A stretch of DNA of 64,000 nucleotides, taken from the NCBI GenBank assembly GCA_028583605.1, contig CM053327.1, positions 26,151,629-26,215,628 of the forward strand, read 5' to 3'. The position numbers and the translations under genes were made by a program. The notes beneath the pieces are model-generated. The model had not been told where the DNA came from, did no database searches, and was given only the letters and a program-made list of their open reading frames with translations. Shown here piece after piece: positions 42,726 through 54,259 of the stretch (positions are counted from its first letter, which is position 1; every line of letters starts with the position of its first letter). Source of the stretch: Dastarcus helophoroides (lineage: Eukaryota; Arthropoda; Insecta; Coleoptera; Bothrideridae).

Positions 42726-45700
42726 ATGATGCAACCCAGCACTACAACTACTGTCCTCACAGCAAAAATCAGCTTATCAAAGCCGGCAGTTCCACAAGTA
42801 ACGAATGGAGTTGTGCCGGAGTACAAGCATTTGAAAAATAGTTATAAAACACTTTGGGGATATCTGGATACACCAATAAAACCAGTAAATATAATATTGC
42901 TCGCTATATTGCATCTTTGGGCACTACATTCATTTTTGACATTCGATTACCTTAATCATATACCGACGATAATATGGGGTACATTGAATTTTGTGTGCGT
43001 TTTTTGTTGTACTGATTTGTCTATTTTCAGGTTTTATTTATGGTGGCATTACCGCGTTTGGTATAACTGGAGGAGCACACAGATTTTACACACACAGATC
43101 TTTTAAAGCTACATTACCACTTCGAATTATTTTAATGCTTTGCTTTTCTGCTTCGGGACAGGTAAAGGATTCTATTTCTTATGTTTAATAAACTAATATA
43201 TTTATTCCTGTTGTCAAAGAAATTAGGAAGGTGGTAACTCTTTCTATTGAGGTGTTTTGTTACGTTAACTCCTCCAAAATCTTAGTCTTTATCTTTGTTT
43301 TTTGGTAAATGATCTTTTCAGTGATTGCTAGAATCGTTATATTGATGCAATGGCCAGATCCACATTTTAAAACTTTCATTTTTCTGCTAAAATATTTTAC
43401 ATTACATATAACTGGTTCATTCAAAAAATACATTAAAAGCGTTTGATCAATCACGTTTTCAGGTGAATCAATTGCATGAGTTTTTTGGATTCAGAAGCTG
43501 GATTTGGGCGAATATATAGGCGATTACAGACCACTCTTTGCGGGCTCATTGTTGCCGTTTATAATTTCCACAGAATGGGAAATTATAAACGACCCGAGTT
43601 GTAGGGGGTATTTAGAAAAAGATGAGAGTGTCGTGAGGCAGTGATGTGTCACGGCTAGTGATGGGCAAAACTGCTATTTACAAGTAGCAGTTACGAGTTG
43701 CTCCTATTACATCCAAGTAACAGTTTTAAATAGCTGCTGTTACTGTCACTGTTACTTATGAATACGCGTTAGGCGATCGCATATCGCAGTCGAACTATAC
43801 TGAAAGTCGGAACGGAATGGAACGAAGCAAGTAGAGTACCTGCTACTTCTACTTTGTCACTGTTACGCGATCGCAAATTGCAGGAATCCACCGAGGAGCA
43901 ACCGACTAGAAATAGCTGCTGCTCCACTAAACTGTTCCTGCTACTTTGTCACGATATGATGAAACAATAACTGTACCTACGCTAAATCACTGAAAGTCGC
44001 AGTTACGTTCGGACGATAGGAGAATTACATGGATATGTTTTAAATCCATTTGGCAGACAATCATCTTTTATACAGAGAAACTCGAATGTAGGATATAACA
44101 CTGACCATTTTTGCTGTTATGAGAATTTTAAGAGACACCTGAATTTATAAGAGGTAATCATGTGATTTGAATCGTAAAATTTCCCAGTCAATTACAAGTA
44201 AAGGTACCAGTACAATTTAGCTGTTTTATTTTGACATAATCTTCTAATAGTAACTAATTAAAGACAAAGAAGGGCAAAAATATAAAATAAGCTTCATGAT
44301 TATCAATATCACCTATTAATTATTACAAGATCGAAATGATTTATATTCAAATATAACATTAGAACTCCAAGATGTTTCCGACTATAGAAGAGAAACACTG
44401 ATAAAGCCTATAACTCCCTCAGGAAATGGATCGAAATTACACGGAGTTAACAGAGTCAAGTAAGTAAAGTAGCAGGTAGCGGTAAGGTTATGTATACCAA
44501 CTGCGACTGAAAGATCTTATATGTTTCAAAAGTCGCAGTAACTTTTAGGAACTGATAACTGTTCCAACTGCTACTCAATAAGTAGCAGTGACAAAGTAGC
44601 AGATTGCTATGTAGCAACCCAACACTAGTCACGGCCTGGCACTAGCATCAATCAGAGGATCCACGCTGGGGAATTTCTGGCCTAGCGTGACCAGTTTGAG
44701 AGAGGCGCATTCAAGGGACGTTCTTCAGTTTCTCAAACAAGGTTGGGTGGCTGAATAAATGACCAAGAACACTTCAATCAAGGGGATAGCACAACGGGCC
44801 CGAAAAGGAGTGCTGACCTAAACTTTAGGCAACCTACATCGAATCCAGAATCCAGAAACCAGACTATACCCAGAAGGAGGGGATTTATTTTGTCAGTCAA
44901 TTTTATTGATGAACCAAAAAAGGTCGTCGAGTAGTCTGACGCCCAAAGACAAGGGTTGCACTGCAGCGGTTTTCTTGTTGATACTAAAGGCAAATGCTGG
45001 TTTATTACCTTAAGTAGACTCATGCAAAGAGATTTTCAAGTTTTACAGTCTAATAGATACTGAAGCAATCAGCCATCAGATTATCCCAGACAAAATGCGT
45101 TCACAATAAAACATATTATCAAGTGACCCTTGCAGGTTAAGATTTTCTTGATAACACATCAAATGGTTGATTTGTCTCCCCTTCAAAAGGAAGCCATAAA
45201 AAACTATATCATTCTTGCAACTTGTATCTTTTTTTTAAGTTTATTCCACTCGCAAAGGACAACCCCATTATGCCTACAAAGCATTGCGAGTAGGATGCTG
45301 AAACAGGGATAGATGACCATGAATGGCCTTCTTAAACAAGGATAGGTTGTAATTTTTGGGAAAAATTTCTTTCGGTAACGCATTCGATAGCTTGGAAGTT
45401 CTATAAAAAAAAAGAGTCTCCGTAGACAGAAGTCTTCACTGTGCCAAGCTGGACCGCACAGGAATTTGCTTAATACATATCTGGTCATTTTGTAACGAGC
45501 AATTTCCAACAATATAAAATCATTTCATTCGAGCTAAGAAATCCACAGCAGCCCTTCTGTTATTCACTTTCTTTAAAGCTTGAATCAAACGATACTGGGT
45601 TAGGTAATCATGTCTGGAACTCCGAGTGGCTCCTTTTCGTTTCATTTAAAGAAGAGCAAAACTTAAATCTTCTAGACACTGAGGCACAGGTACGTGGAGG

Positions 45701-47004
45701 ACCTATCTGTTTTTTACAAGTACTTTTCTGGAAGGTGCTCGAGTGAGTTAATGATCTGGTCCCTCAAAAGCAACATTCAAACCATATGATAGAGTTAAAG
45801 GTAACAAATTTTCTTGCAGTCTCTCTTGATTGAATGAGAACTTCTATTATCTAAGGTGACTCCTTTATAAAATTCTAAAAATCTTCGCCGAACAGAGTTT
45901 CTCAGTGTCTTGTAGTGTGTATGGTGCTAGGTAATTCAAAAATATAACTTTTTCAAAATTTATTCCAGAACTCTTTGTACGACTGGGTACGCGATCACAG
46001 AGTCCACCACAAATTTAGCGAAACAGACGCAGATCCACACAATTCGAATAAAGGTTTCTTTTTTGCACATATGGGATGGTTGATGAAGAAGAAGCACCCC
46101 GAAGTAATACGAAAAAGTAAAACCATAGACTACAGTGATCTTTTTGAGGATCCAGTTTTCTTATTTCACCAAAAGTGAGTAAGGCTATAAGCACAACTTG
46201 AAAAGTTCATATTATGGAGTCAAAAAATCAAAATCAATTTTACTGACCGAGAAACTTGAGTTTTTTGGAACGTTAAAGACATTCTGCTTATTCTCTGCGC
46301 TCTACCGTAACGTACTGAAACTAAATATTACCAAAATCGTAACGTTTTCAAAAATTAAAAAAAAAAATTCAATAACAGTAGTTGTATTGGCTTATAGCTT
46401 GTTGTGTATTAATTGTTCTCTTAATTTTTTGCTTGCGGGAAAACCTCACGACTCTAATTTTTTAGATATTATAATTGGCTGAAGGTGGCATTCTGCTTTG
46501 TAATACCAATTTTAATCCCAATCTACTTCTGGAATGAAACTTTTTACAACGCATTAGTATCCCAAGGGATCGCCCGCTATTGTATCAGCCTACATCTAAC
46601 ATGGTTTGTAAATAGTGCGGCACATATGTGGGGCTACAAACCATATGACAGGTAAATATCACTGTAAGCAACTTCGGTATAATTCATTTTTTTTTTGCAG
46701 TAAAATTGGACCAACGGAAAATTTGCTAGTTTCACTTGGTGCTTTTGGGGAAGGTTGGCATAATTACCATCATACATTCCCATGGGATTACAAAGCTGCA
46801 GAATTGGGCAATTATAGTGTCAATCTTACCACTATGTACTTGGATCTATTTGCCAAAATTGGTTGGGCGTATGACCTAAAGGAACCTTCCAAGGAGTTGA
46901 TCCGGAAGGTTATTGCAAGCAATGCGGAAAATCAACATGTTGAATGTCTATATCCTGGTACTCAAGAGGCATCAAATAAATATAATATGTATAAGAAATT
47001 GTAA
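42726..47004 (+). CDS. Acyl-CoA delta-9-type fatty acid desaturase, five coding exons
   Basis: ER-membrane di-iron enzyme that puts a double bond into fatty acyl-CoA, used for membrane lipids and often for pheromone or cuticular hydrocarbon precursors in insects. Exons: 42726-42978, 43031-43161, 45969-46174, 46466-46651, 46701-47004; phases agree and give 359 codons, normal for the family. The acceptor before the start is TATATTTCAG at 42706-42715. Histidine boxes are HRFYTH (exon 2), HRVHH followed by KFSETDADPHN (exon 3) and GEGWHNYHH (exon 5), plus the NSAAHMWG box in exon 4. All iron ligands appear present. Hydrophobic stretches such as NIILLAILHLWALHSFLTF and VAFCFVIPILIPIYF fit membrane segments. 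The 2.8-kb second coding intron holds a hAT element and a LINE tail. The frame is intact, so it is probably functional. Confidence 0.93.
43656..44627. mobile_element. Non-autonomous hAT element, 972 bp
   Basis: The left end TAGTGATGGGCAAA and right end CCCAACACTA form a hAT-type inverted repeat. The 8-bp target duplication GTCACGGC is exact (43648-43655 and 44628-44635). Many copies of the subterminal word GTAGCAG/CTGCTA lie near both ends. No transposase frame is present. Confidence 0.9.
45228..45500 (-). mobile_element. Family-A LINE 3' end in desaturase intron
   Basis: On the minus strand the sequence translates as VYGDSFFYRTSKLSNALPKE IFPKNYNLSLFKKA, then the tail CGAGTGGAATAAACTTAAAA. 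It is antisense to the gene. Sequence further upstream (to about 45640) is coding-like but unassigned (YRLIQALKKVNNRRAAVDFL). Confidence 0.8.
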
Positions 47005-47183
47005 TGTGATAAAGTTACTTTTTTTAATGTAGACTGTCATATGTAGTGTAAGTGTTTTTCGATTTTTTGTAATATACGGACATCCCCATACCATACATAA
47101 TTTTAATTTGCTGTTTATGTAGTTAGAATTGTATAGATCGAAAATAGGACCAGATAAAATAACTATCTTCTGTAGAATTGTTT

Positions 47184-47189
47184 AATAAA
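47184..47189 (+). terminator. Probable poly(A) signal of the desaturase gene
   Basis: AATAAA lies 180 bases after the stop codon and is followed by a GT-rich AAGTGTGTGTT, the usual layout of an mRNA 3' end. Confidence 0.7.
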
Positions 47190-47643
47190 TTTTTAAAGTA
47201 CAAGTGTGTGTTAAAATATTTTTTTTTTTTTTTCATATAACAATTTTAATGAATGGCATGATACGATATACCACAAGAATTCGTATGATTCTATATACTA
47301 CAACTAAAGTAGGCAATATGCTCCTTGTATCTCATTTTAATGAGAGTCTTTGACTGCCCTACTTATACAATAAGTTCAATTTGTTGCAGCTGATTTCCTC
47401 AAGCTTTCCTATTTAAGATGACTTTTCGCGTAGGTACTCATCAGCAGCCCTAATGCAAACTTTGACGCCTCTGTTAGAATCAATTAATATAACATTTTAT
47501 ATATTTACATGGAGTTTTAGGGGTTATAGATTATAAATGTTTTGCGGAAAGTACGCCTAGAAACTTTTAAAATTATTTCACAATTTAAAAATTTTCAAAA
47601 TGAATACTTGGAAAGCAGAAATGATTTAAAATTGAATTTGATG

Positions 47644-47812
47644 AAACGGACTGGTTCTTGGTTGTCTTTAAAGATTGATATACAAATCTTGTCCCCTGAA
47701 ATCAAAAAAGTTGCAAAACAGATGATAGTTTGGCTATCGAAACGCGTTAAAATAACTTTTGTTGTGTTTTTTAATCTTTCTTGGTTTCAGGAGACAAGAT
47801 TTGTAGATCAAT
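47644..47812. repeat. Palindromic PLE-associated repeat, copy 7
   Basis: It starts AACGGACTGGTTCTTGG and ends at GAGACAAGATTTGTAGATC. The left arm's centre is deleted; the right arm keeps GATGATAGTTTGGCTATCGA AACGCGTT, which lacks the CUGA part of the ribozyme core. Confidence 0.8.
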
Positions 47813-47819
47813 TGCTAGT

Positions 47820-48290
47820 AATTAAATTTTTCGAAATATGAAAATTGAATGGATAAATATTTTAAAAAAAGAGATCTCTAAATTGTATTTTTTTGGTTTT
47901 ATTTCACAATGTTTAATATATTTCAAAATATCTTCAACTTTTTTCGAAATTTCAAGTTTTTCTTTTTTTTTTCGCCTTTTGAATTTATATCGAAACTTCT
48001 AAATAAATCCCAATATTTGAAATATCAAAAACGAAGTTGAAAGCTGTAGTGTTAAGATCAAAAACTCGACTTTAAAGTAGACATTTTAAGACAATTGATA
48101 ATTTGAAATTGAAATTACAAATTTCCAGAAAAAAAAAGTAGAAATTTAAGAAAAAACTGAATATCTATGTAAAAAAAAGATTCTCAGAATTTTAGTCAAA
48201 AATATACGTTTTTCGGTCGCAGTAGTAGAATTTCTAGTAGATTTAGTAGAATTTTTGGAGTCTAGTTAAATAATTTGTTTAGTAGAGAAG
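47820..48290. other. Gene-free low-complexity stretch
   Basis: AT-rich with no gene or repeat boundary that I can support. Confidence 0.4.
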
Positions 48291-48292
48291 TT

Positions 48293-48476
48293 TGATAGAA
48301 TTTTTATTTCATTTAGTGAATTCTTTGTCACTTGTTAGTAGAATTTTTGTTAGCCTTTTACAATATACTTATATGTATAGGAGATGATAGAATTTTTATT
48401 TCATTTAGTGAATTCTTTGTCACTTGTTAGTAGAATTTTTGTTAGCCTTTTACAATATACTTATATGTATAGGAGA
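48293..48476. repeat. Perfect tandem duplication, 92-bp unit
   Basis: TGATAGAATTTTTATTTCAT...TATGTATAGGAG occurs at 48293-48384 and again at 48385-48476 with essentially no differences, which suggests a recent event. A TAGTAGAATTT word recurs upstream from 48220. Confidence 0.9.
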
Positions 48477-49751
48477 CCCTTTTTTAGTTGTTTTTTTAGT
48501 CGGCTCAAGAATATGATTTTATTTGAAAATAATCCCAAAGAGAGGCTAATATGAATGACAAAGGTTGAAAAATACTGGCTGTAAACAACTTGACCAAAAT
48601 TCAAAATACACTTAATTTCAAAATTAGAAATTAAAAACAGAATTTTCACATTCTAAAACATGTTTACCAATTTTCATTATTTAAACCACATGTACAAAAT
48701 ATTTATTAACCATATACTTTAATCAATTTCTTTATTTTTGTTTTCGCAACAATCCACTTTTTAAACTTATCACACTAAACAACTGAAATATTAATATGAC
48801 AAATACATATGTTTGGTACTTTATTTGGAATATTAAAACTGAAGTTGAAATAATGAAGGGGCAAAAATAAAACATTGGTAAACTAAGAATTAAAATTAAA
48901 TCAAAACATGATTTAGTAAAAATATAAAAAGAGAAGTTGTAAACACGTCGTACGTTTCCACCTTTTTCACCAATTTTTAGAGTGAAGTTTTTCTTGATCA
49001 CTGGATGCAAAAAAGTTCCGCGTGAACCATTAAAAAGTAAAACAATTATTTATTGTCACTTATACAATATTACATCATAATAAAATTCATTGGGATTCTT
49101 GTTATGAATTCAATTACAGCAAACGTATTCTTTGCTAATTGGCTGAATTCCATTTTAAATCACCTACATAAAAACCGGACAATTAAATTTGCACAGATAC
49201 AAAGTTCAATTCGTCAATCTTTTTTTAGCAAAAATGAATAATTTCAGCACAGAGTCCTAATATGCAAATTTTGAAAACAAAAGGTCGGTTAACATATGTG
49301 TTTAATTTTCATTATTTGTTTTGAGTCAGATACCCGTTACTTGTTACCTTAAAAACGGATCTAAATGTATTTAGTTTTACAGTTTTATGATTTTAAATTT
49401 TAAACATGATATATTTACTAAAACACTGAACTCAATAACTATGGCTGTTAGTAACATCCAAAGAATTGCCATACAATGTCGAAAATTTCCTCAAAATAAT
49501 ATAAACTTTTGGTGGAAGACTGGTCCTTGGTTATCTTCAAAAATTGAAAAACAAATCTTGTCCCTGAAACCAAGAAAGATTAAAAAACACAACAAAGTTT
49601 GCTCTAACGCGTTTTGATAGCCAAGCTACCATCTTCAGCGAGATACTTTGAAGATTTGTATTTTAATTCCTATCTATATCATTTGTAAAAAATTGAAATA
49701 AAAAACTTCTCCCCTGAAACCAAGAAAGATTAAAAAACACAGCAAAGGTTG

Positions 49752-49792
49752 CTCTAACGCATTTCGATAGCCAAGCTATCAACTTCAGAGAG
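49752..49792 (-). ncRNA. Candidate hammerhead ribozyme motif (minus strand)
   Basis: Stem I CUCU/AGAG pairs fully, stem II GAUAGC-UUG-GCUAUC is perfect and GAAA is present. The core reads CUGAAGU (last A changed to U). Stem III is AUGCGU. Confidence 0.5.
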
Positions 49793-49845
49793 ATACTGAG
49801 AAGGTTAGACAAAAGCCGAGCATTCTCAAGAAGAACTTATGCAAA

Positions 49846-50052
49846 TTAGGTGCCATTACAGAACATTCTTCGCAGAAAAATATTAATATTGTAGAAAACC
49901 TCTCTTCCCAGCATTTTGACAAAGCTGAATTAAGCCTTTTGAACAAAGGTTTTAATTACGCTCTGCCATCCTCCCGCACCAGTTTGGAAGATGTTGCTGT
50001 GTCCGTTGAGAGCTCCTTGAGTTCCATGGCGGTGACACTAAAAACTATGTGA
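49846..50052 (+). pseudogene. PLE-like ORF fragment (pre-RT region)
   Basis: The frame reads INIVENLSSQHFDKAELSLL, then NKGFNYALPSSRTSLEDVAV and SVESSLSSM. The pattern NLSS...ELSLLNKGFNYA is typical of the region N-terminal to the reverse transcriptase in Penelope-like elements. It ends with a stop at 50050-50052 and has no RT after it. It is enclosed by inverted ribozyme-bearing arms. Confidence 0.6.
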
Positions 50053-50617
50053 GGAAAGCTTGCAGACAAAAGCTCTGTATCTCTCTGAAGATGATAGCTT
50101 GGCTGTCGAAAGGCATTAGAGCAATCTTTGTTGTGTTTTTTGATCGTTATTGGTTTCAAGGGACAAGATTTATATTTCAATTTCTGAAGATATCCAAGGA
50201 CCAGTTCGTTCCACCAAAATTATGTCATTTGTGAGATTCAAGTTTTTTCTCATTAATCGTTTTAATTATTTACAACTTCAAAGTTTTTTCTAAAATTTCG
50301 AATTTGGAATTTTGCTACGAAGGGGGAAATTTCAAGAAAATCTAAATCTCCAAAATAAGAAAAAATTGTGACAAAAAAGAGTCATGTTTAAAATTGGAAT
50401 TTGAAATTTCGACTTTTTAAAGTTTCCGATAATTTCAAGTCTTTGAAATTTCTAACATTTGTCTTAACATTTCAACTTCTCATCTAATCTCGTGAAATAG
50501 AAAGACTTAAATTGCTAAAAAATAATCTTCAGCTTATTTTTTCCATTTTTTTTTCTTTTTACTCAAAGCTTTAAATTGATACTTCCAATTTCTAATTTTA
50601 TTCATAATAAGCAGATT

Positions 50618-51105
50618 CTTGATTCTCGAAACGCAGAATCTTCTATTCTTCCTAAGGGTGGCACTTCGATGCCTGTAATTTGTTTTTGAGACAACGCACA
50701 ACCGGAAAGATTCTTCCCGAGCTCGACACCTGGAAAGCTTCTGACCTTGATGGTATCCCCGCTATTCTTCTTAAGAAGTGTGCTCCAGAGTTGACTCCTG
50801 TCCTAAGCAAATTGTTCACATTCCTTACAACAAAGGTTATTCCCTATCATCTGGAAATCTGCTAGGGTGCAGCCTGTCTCTAAAAAGGGAAAAAGGAATC
50901 TGGCTAACAACTATCGCCCTCTACCTTTGTTCCTCGTTATATCTAAAATGATGGAAAAGGCTATCAACATCGATATTTCCAAATATCTGGAGGAGAATAG
51001 AATCATCTTGGACAGGCAATACGGTTTCAAACAACAACGCTCAACTGGCGATCTACTGGCATATGTTACTCATAACTGTATCTCAGATATGAAAATATTT
51101 TTTCT
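50618..51105 (+). mobile_element. Family-A LINE, internal fragment
   Basis: Two frames (50680-50865 and 50867-51109) give ASDLDGIPAILLKKCAPELT, KKGKRNLANNYRP and NRIILDRQYGFKQQRSTGDL, the start of the reverse transcriptase. Both 5' and 3' parts are missing, and a frameshift lies near 50866. Confidence 0.85.
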
Positions 51106-53330
51106 TTAATTTTGCCCAAAAAATTTTGATATATATCAGTGATATATATCAAGGATATGATATTTATAAATATATCATGATATTTGTCAACTCTGAAATT
51201 TAGCAGATAGGACAAAATTTTTAAAAAAGGCGAAATTATGAGAATCAGTCGGATTTTTCAAAAAGGTCGTTGTTTTCAGAAAGTGAACATTTTAAGAAAA
51301 GCCAAATTATAGAAAAAAATTTAGGAGAAATCAAAAGTTATAAAAAGGTATTAATTTTCAATAGGGGAAATTTTGAAAAACATTAATTAGTTAACTTATT
51401 TAAAATAAAAATTGAAAAAATATGTAAAATTTTCGGATAAATTCAAAACATTGTTAAAAAATTTATTTTTAACAAAGAAAATTTTTATAATGAAAGAAGC
51501 TTAAATATTTAAGAGCTAACAATTTTCAAAAAAATCAAAATTTTATCCCAATTTTAAAAATTAAGTCAAAATTTCGAAAAAAAAGGTAAATTTAGTTGAT
51601 TTATTTAAAAGTCAAAATTTTCAGTGAAGATCGACTTCCCAAAAGAAGTCGGATTTGTCACCATTTTGAAATAAGTCGAAATTTTCAATAGAAGTCAGTA
51701 TTAAAAAATGGTCAAAAAATTGAAAAAATTCTAAATTTTTAAAAGTAAGCTAAAATTTTGAAAAAAAGTCGACATTTCTGGAGTAAAAATATGAAAAGAA
51801 GCTCAAATTTTCTAAAAAATTTCAAGAAAATTAAAATTTTGAAAAAAAAGGGCAACATTTTTAAAAATGTGATAATTTTGAAAAACGAAAAATTTTCAAG
51901 AAAGCCAAATATTCAAAATCCTTAATTTTGAAAAGCAAAACATGTCAAAATAATCTTTTTTGGTATTTCGTTGTCAAAATGAAAATTAAAAAGTAAACAT
52001 TTTTCTTTATTGACCACAAAAGTGGTCAGAAGTTTTTTGGTTTTTTGCTTTTTGTCGTCAAAACGAAAATTATGAAGTAAACCTCGTCTTTTTTTTTAAT
52101 TTTTTGTGGTCAGAAGTAGAATTGCTCAAACTATTTTTCCTTTTGGGAAGTGAGACATAAGAGTGAAGGAAACCTAAAAATTAGAGATTTAGACATTATT
52201 TTAAGCCACATAGAGTTCTATTTCTCAGTGGCGTGTTCTTCATGGAAGCTAGGAAACCACAGCTTCCCTTACAAAATGAAAATGTCCATATTTATTCGAT
52301 TTTAAAATCTCTTTTTGTTTTACACAACAGTTCGACTATTTATTGATATTAGTAGCACTTCTGATCAAAATTTAACAATTGTGTCTATAAAGTAAAAGAT
52401 TCGACCTATTTTTCAAATAAATAATGGGAATTTATTTGTGTACCAATTCCTAAGGAGTTGTCGAATCGAATTTTATTGAAAATGTCGTTTTATCAAAACT
52501 GTATGTTTTTATTGTCAAATATTTTTAAAATTTTAACTTTTTTTCGAATAATTTGACTTTTTAAATTTGAATTTATCATTGAAAATCTCGACTCTTGAAA
52601 ATTTTGCCTCTTTTAAAACTTCGATTTTTCAAAAGTTGAACTTTTTCTAAAACTGCAAGCTTTCTTGTCGTAATTTTAATTAAAAATCTTGACCTTTTAA
52701 AAGTTTCGATTTCTTTGTTTGAAATTTAACCTTTTCTTGAAATCCAACTTTTAGTTAGTAATATAGCTTCGACATTTAAAAAATGATCAATCTTTTTTCA
52801 AAATCTTTGACTTTTTCTTGAAATTCTAATTTACTGTATTGTAAATGTCGATCTATTTAAAAAGAAACTTTTAAAAAAGTTATACTTTTCAAAATGGTGG
52901 TTTATGAAAATTTTCTACTTTTTTTTCAAAAATTTTGGCTTTCTCGAAGTTAAATAATTTTGATTATTTCTCAAAAGTTCGATTTTTATGTCATCAATTT
53001 CGACTTTTTTCCACCTTTTTTTTTGAAAAATTCGACTTCTGCTGAAAATATGAACTTTTTTTGTAAAATTCGGCGTCTATGAAAATATCAAATATTCTGA
53101 AAATTTTAACTTTTTTTTAAATATCGACTTTTCTGCAAATTCACATAACAAATTTGACACTTTCAAAATGTAAGCCTTTCTGACTGAAAATTTGTACTTC
53201 CTTCAAAATATTTACTATTTTTAATTTTCGACTTTTTTTCTAAAGTCGACTTTTTGCGAATTAAAACTCGTTTGTGAAAAATTTACTTTTTCTTCAAAAT
53301 TTGAATTATTAATTTAAAAAATTTAAGATT
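51106..53330. other. Gene-free low-complexity stretch with composition switch
   Basis: A-rich on the plus strand from 51200 to about 51980 and T-rich from about 52500. Small ATATATC/GATATAT palindromes occur at 51130-51185. No gene was seen. Confidence 0.4.
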
Positions 53331-53333
53331 TTT

Positions 53334-53785
53334 CATGGTAAGAAAAGATATCGAACAAAAGCATATAGTTTATTTAAAAAAAGTCACGATTTTGTAGAAA
53401 ATTGATATTTTTGCAAATATTTTCAAACAGGAGCTGATATTTTGGTTAGTTTCAATTTCTTGGTCTTAATTTTCAAAAAAATCTAGATTTTCATTAAAAA
53501 GGTTTCAAAAAAAGGTATTTGTGTATATTTTTGAGAAAAAATTGATGTAAGATTTTTTTAAATATCAACTTTTTCTCAAAAATATACACAAATACCTTTT
53601 TTGAAACCTTTTTACTAAAAATCTAGATTTTAAAAATATTAAGACCAACAAATTGAAACTAATCAAAATGTCAGCTCCTTTTTGAAATTTTAACTGAAAA
53701 TATTTGCAAAAATTTCAATTTTCCAAAAAATCTTGACTCTTAAATAAAATATACGCTTTTGTTCGACATCCTTTCTTACGTTGAG
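53334..53785. repeat. Long imperfect inverted repeat, arms about 210 bp, very short loop
   Basis: Left-arm words AGATATCGAACAAAAGC, GGAGCTGATATTTTGGTTAG, AATCTAGATTTT, GGTTTCAAAAAAAGGTATTT and TGTGTATATTTTTGAG reappear inverted in the right arm. The centre is TTGATGTAAGATTTTTTTAA ATATCAA near 53545-53568. Arms match at roughly 85-90 percent by eye. Confidence 0.85.
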
Positions 53786-54121
53786 AATTGACATTGAAAA
53801 TTTGATTTTTTTGAAAAATTCAGTTTGATGTGTCGTTTTCGAGCACTTTTTAAAAATGTCTTAAGTTTTTCCAAAATATTGAACTTTTTGCAATTTTGAT
53901 TTATTTTTGAAAATATTGATTTATATTTTTAAAGGTTTCGATTTTTTTTTTAAAATTGAGCTCTTTTTTCGAAATATTATTGAATATTTCTTAAAACTTT
54001 AATTTTTTCTCCAATTTTTATTTTTTCTGAAAAGTTTATTTTATATTCTTTAACTTTTTTGAAAGAATCCACTGTTGAAATTTTTTTAAAAATCGAGTTT
54101 TTTAAATTTTGATTTAATATT

Positions 54122-54258
54122 AAAAAATTGAAATGCAAAACTTGTTCTCTGAAACCAAAAAATTAAAAAATACAACAAAGGTTGCGTTGCTCTAATGCGT
54201 TTCGAGAGATACTCACAATTTTTGAAGATAACCAAAGACTAGTCAGTTCCACCAAAAA
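54122..54258. repeat. Palindromic PLE-associated repeat, copy 9
   Basis: The left arm TTGAAATGCAAAACTTGTTC runs to GGTTGCGTTGCTCTAATGCG, then jumps to the outer right end AGTCAGTTCCACCAAAA. Most of the right arm and the ribozyme core are deleted. Confidence 0.8.
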
Positions 54259-54259
54259 A

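Larger units (their letters stand above)
43162..45968 (+). other. Large desaturase intron with transposon insertions
   Basis: The donor is CAG|GTAAAG and the acceptor TTATTCCAG. It contains a hAT element (43656-44627), a family-A LINE tail on the minus strand (45228-45500) and flanking sequence of higher GC (43480-43650, 44636-44760) that I cannot identify. Confidence 0.8.
49509..50218. repeat. Composite palindromic PLE-derived element, copy 8, with coding interior
   Basis: Two left-type arms (49509-49650 and about 49690-49797) and one inverted right arm (50078-50218) enclose about 280 bp with a PLE-like reading frame (49846-50052). Outer ends are TTTTGGTGGAAGACTGGTCC and its inverse. Hammerhead-like motifs occur on the minus strand in both left arms and on the plus strand in the right arm (50081-50121). 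This copy links the palindromic repeat to Penelope-like elements. Confidence 0.85.

Noticed and set aside
46198..46482. Open frame between desaturase exons
   Set aside because: Intron sequence running into exon 4; the splice acceptor AATTTTTTAG at 46456-46465 sets the true exon start.
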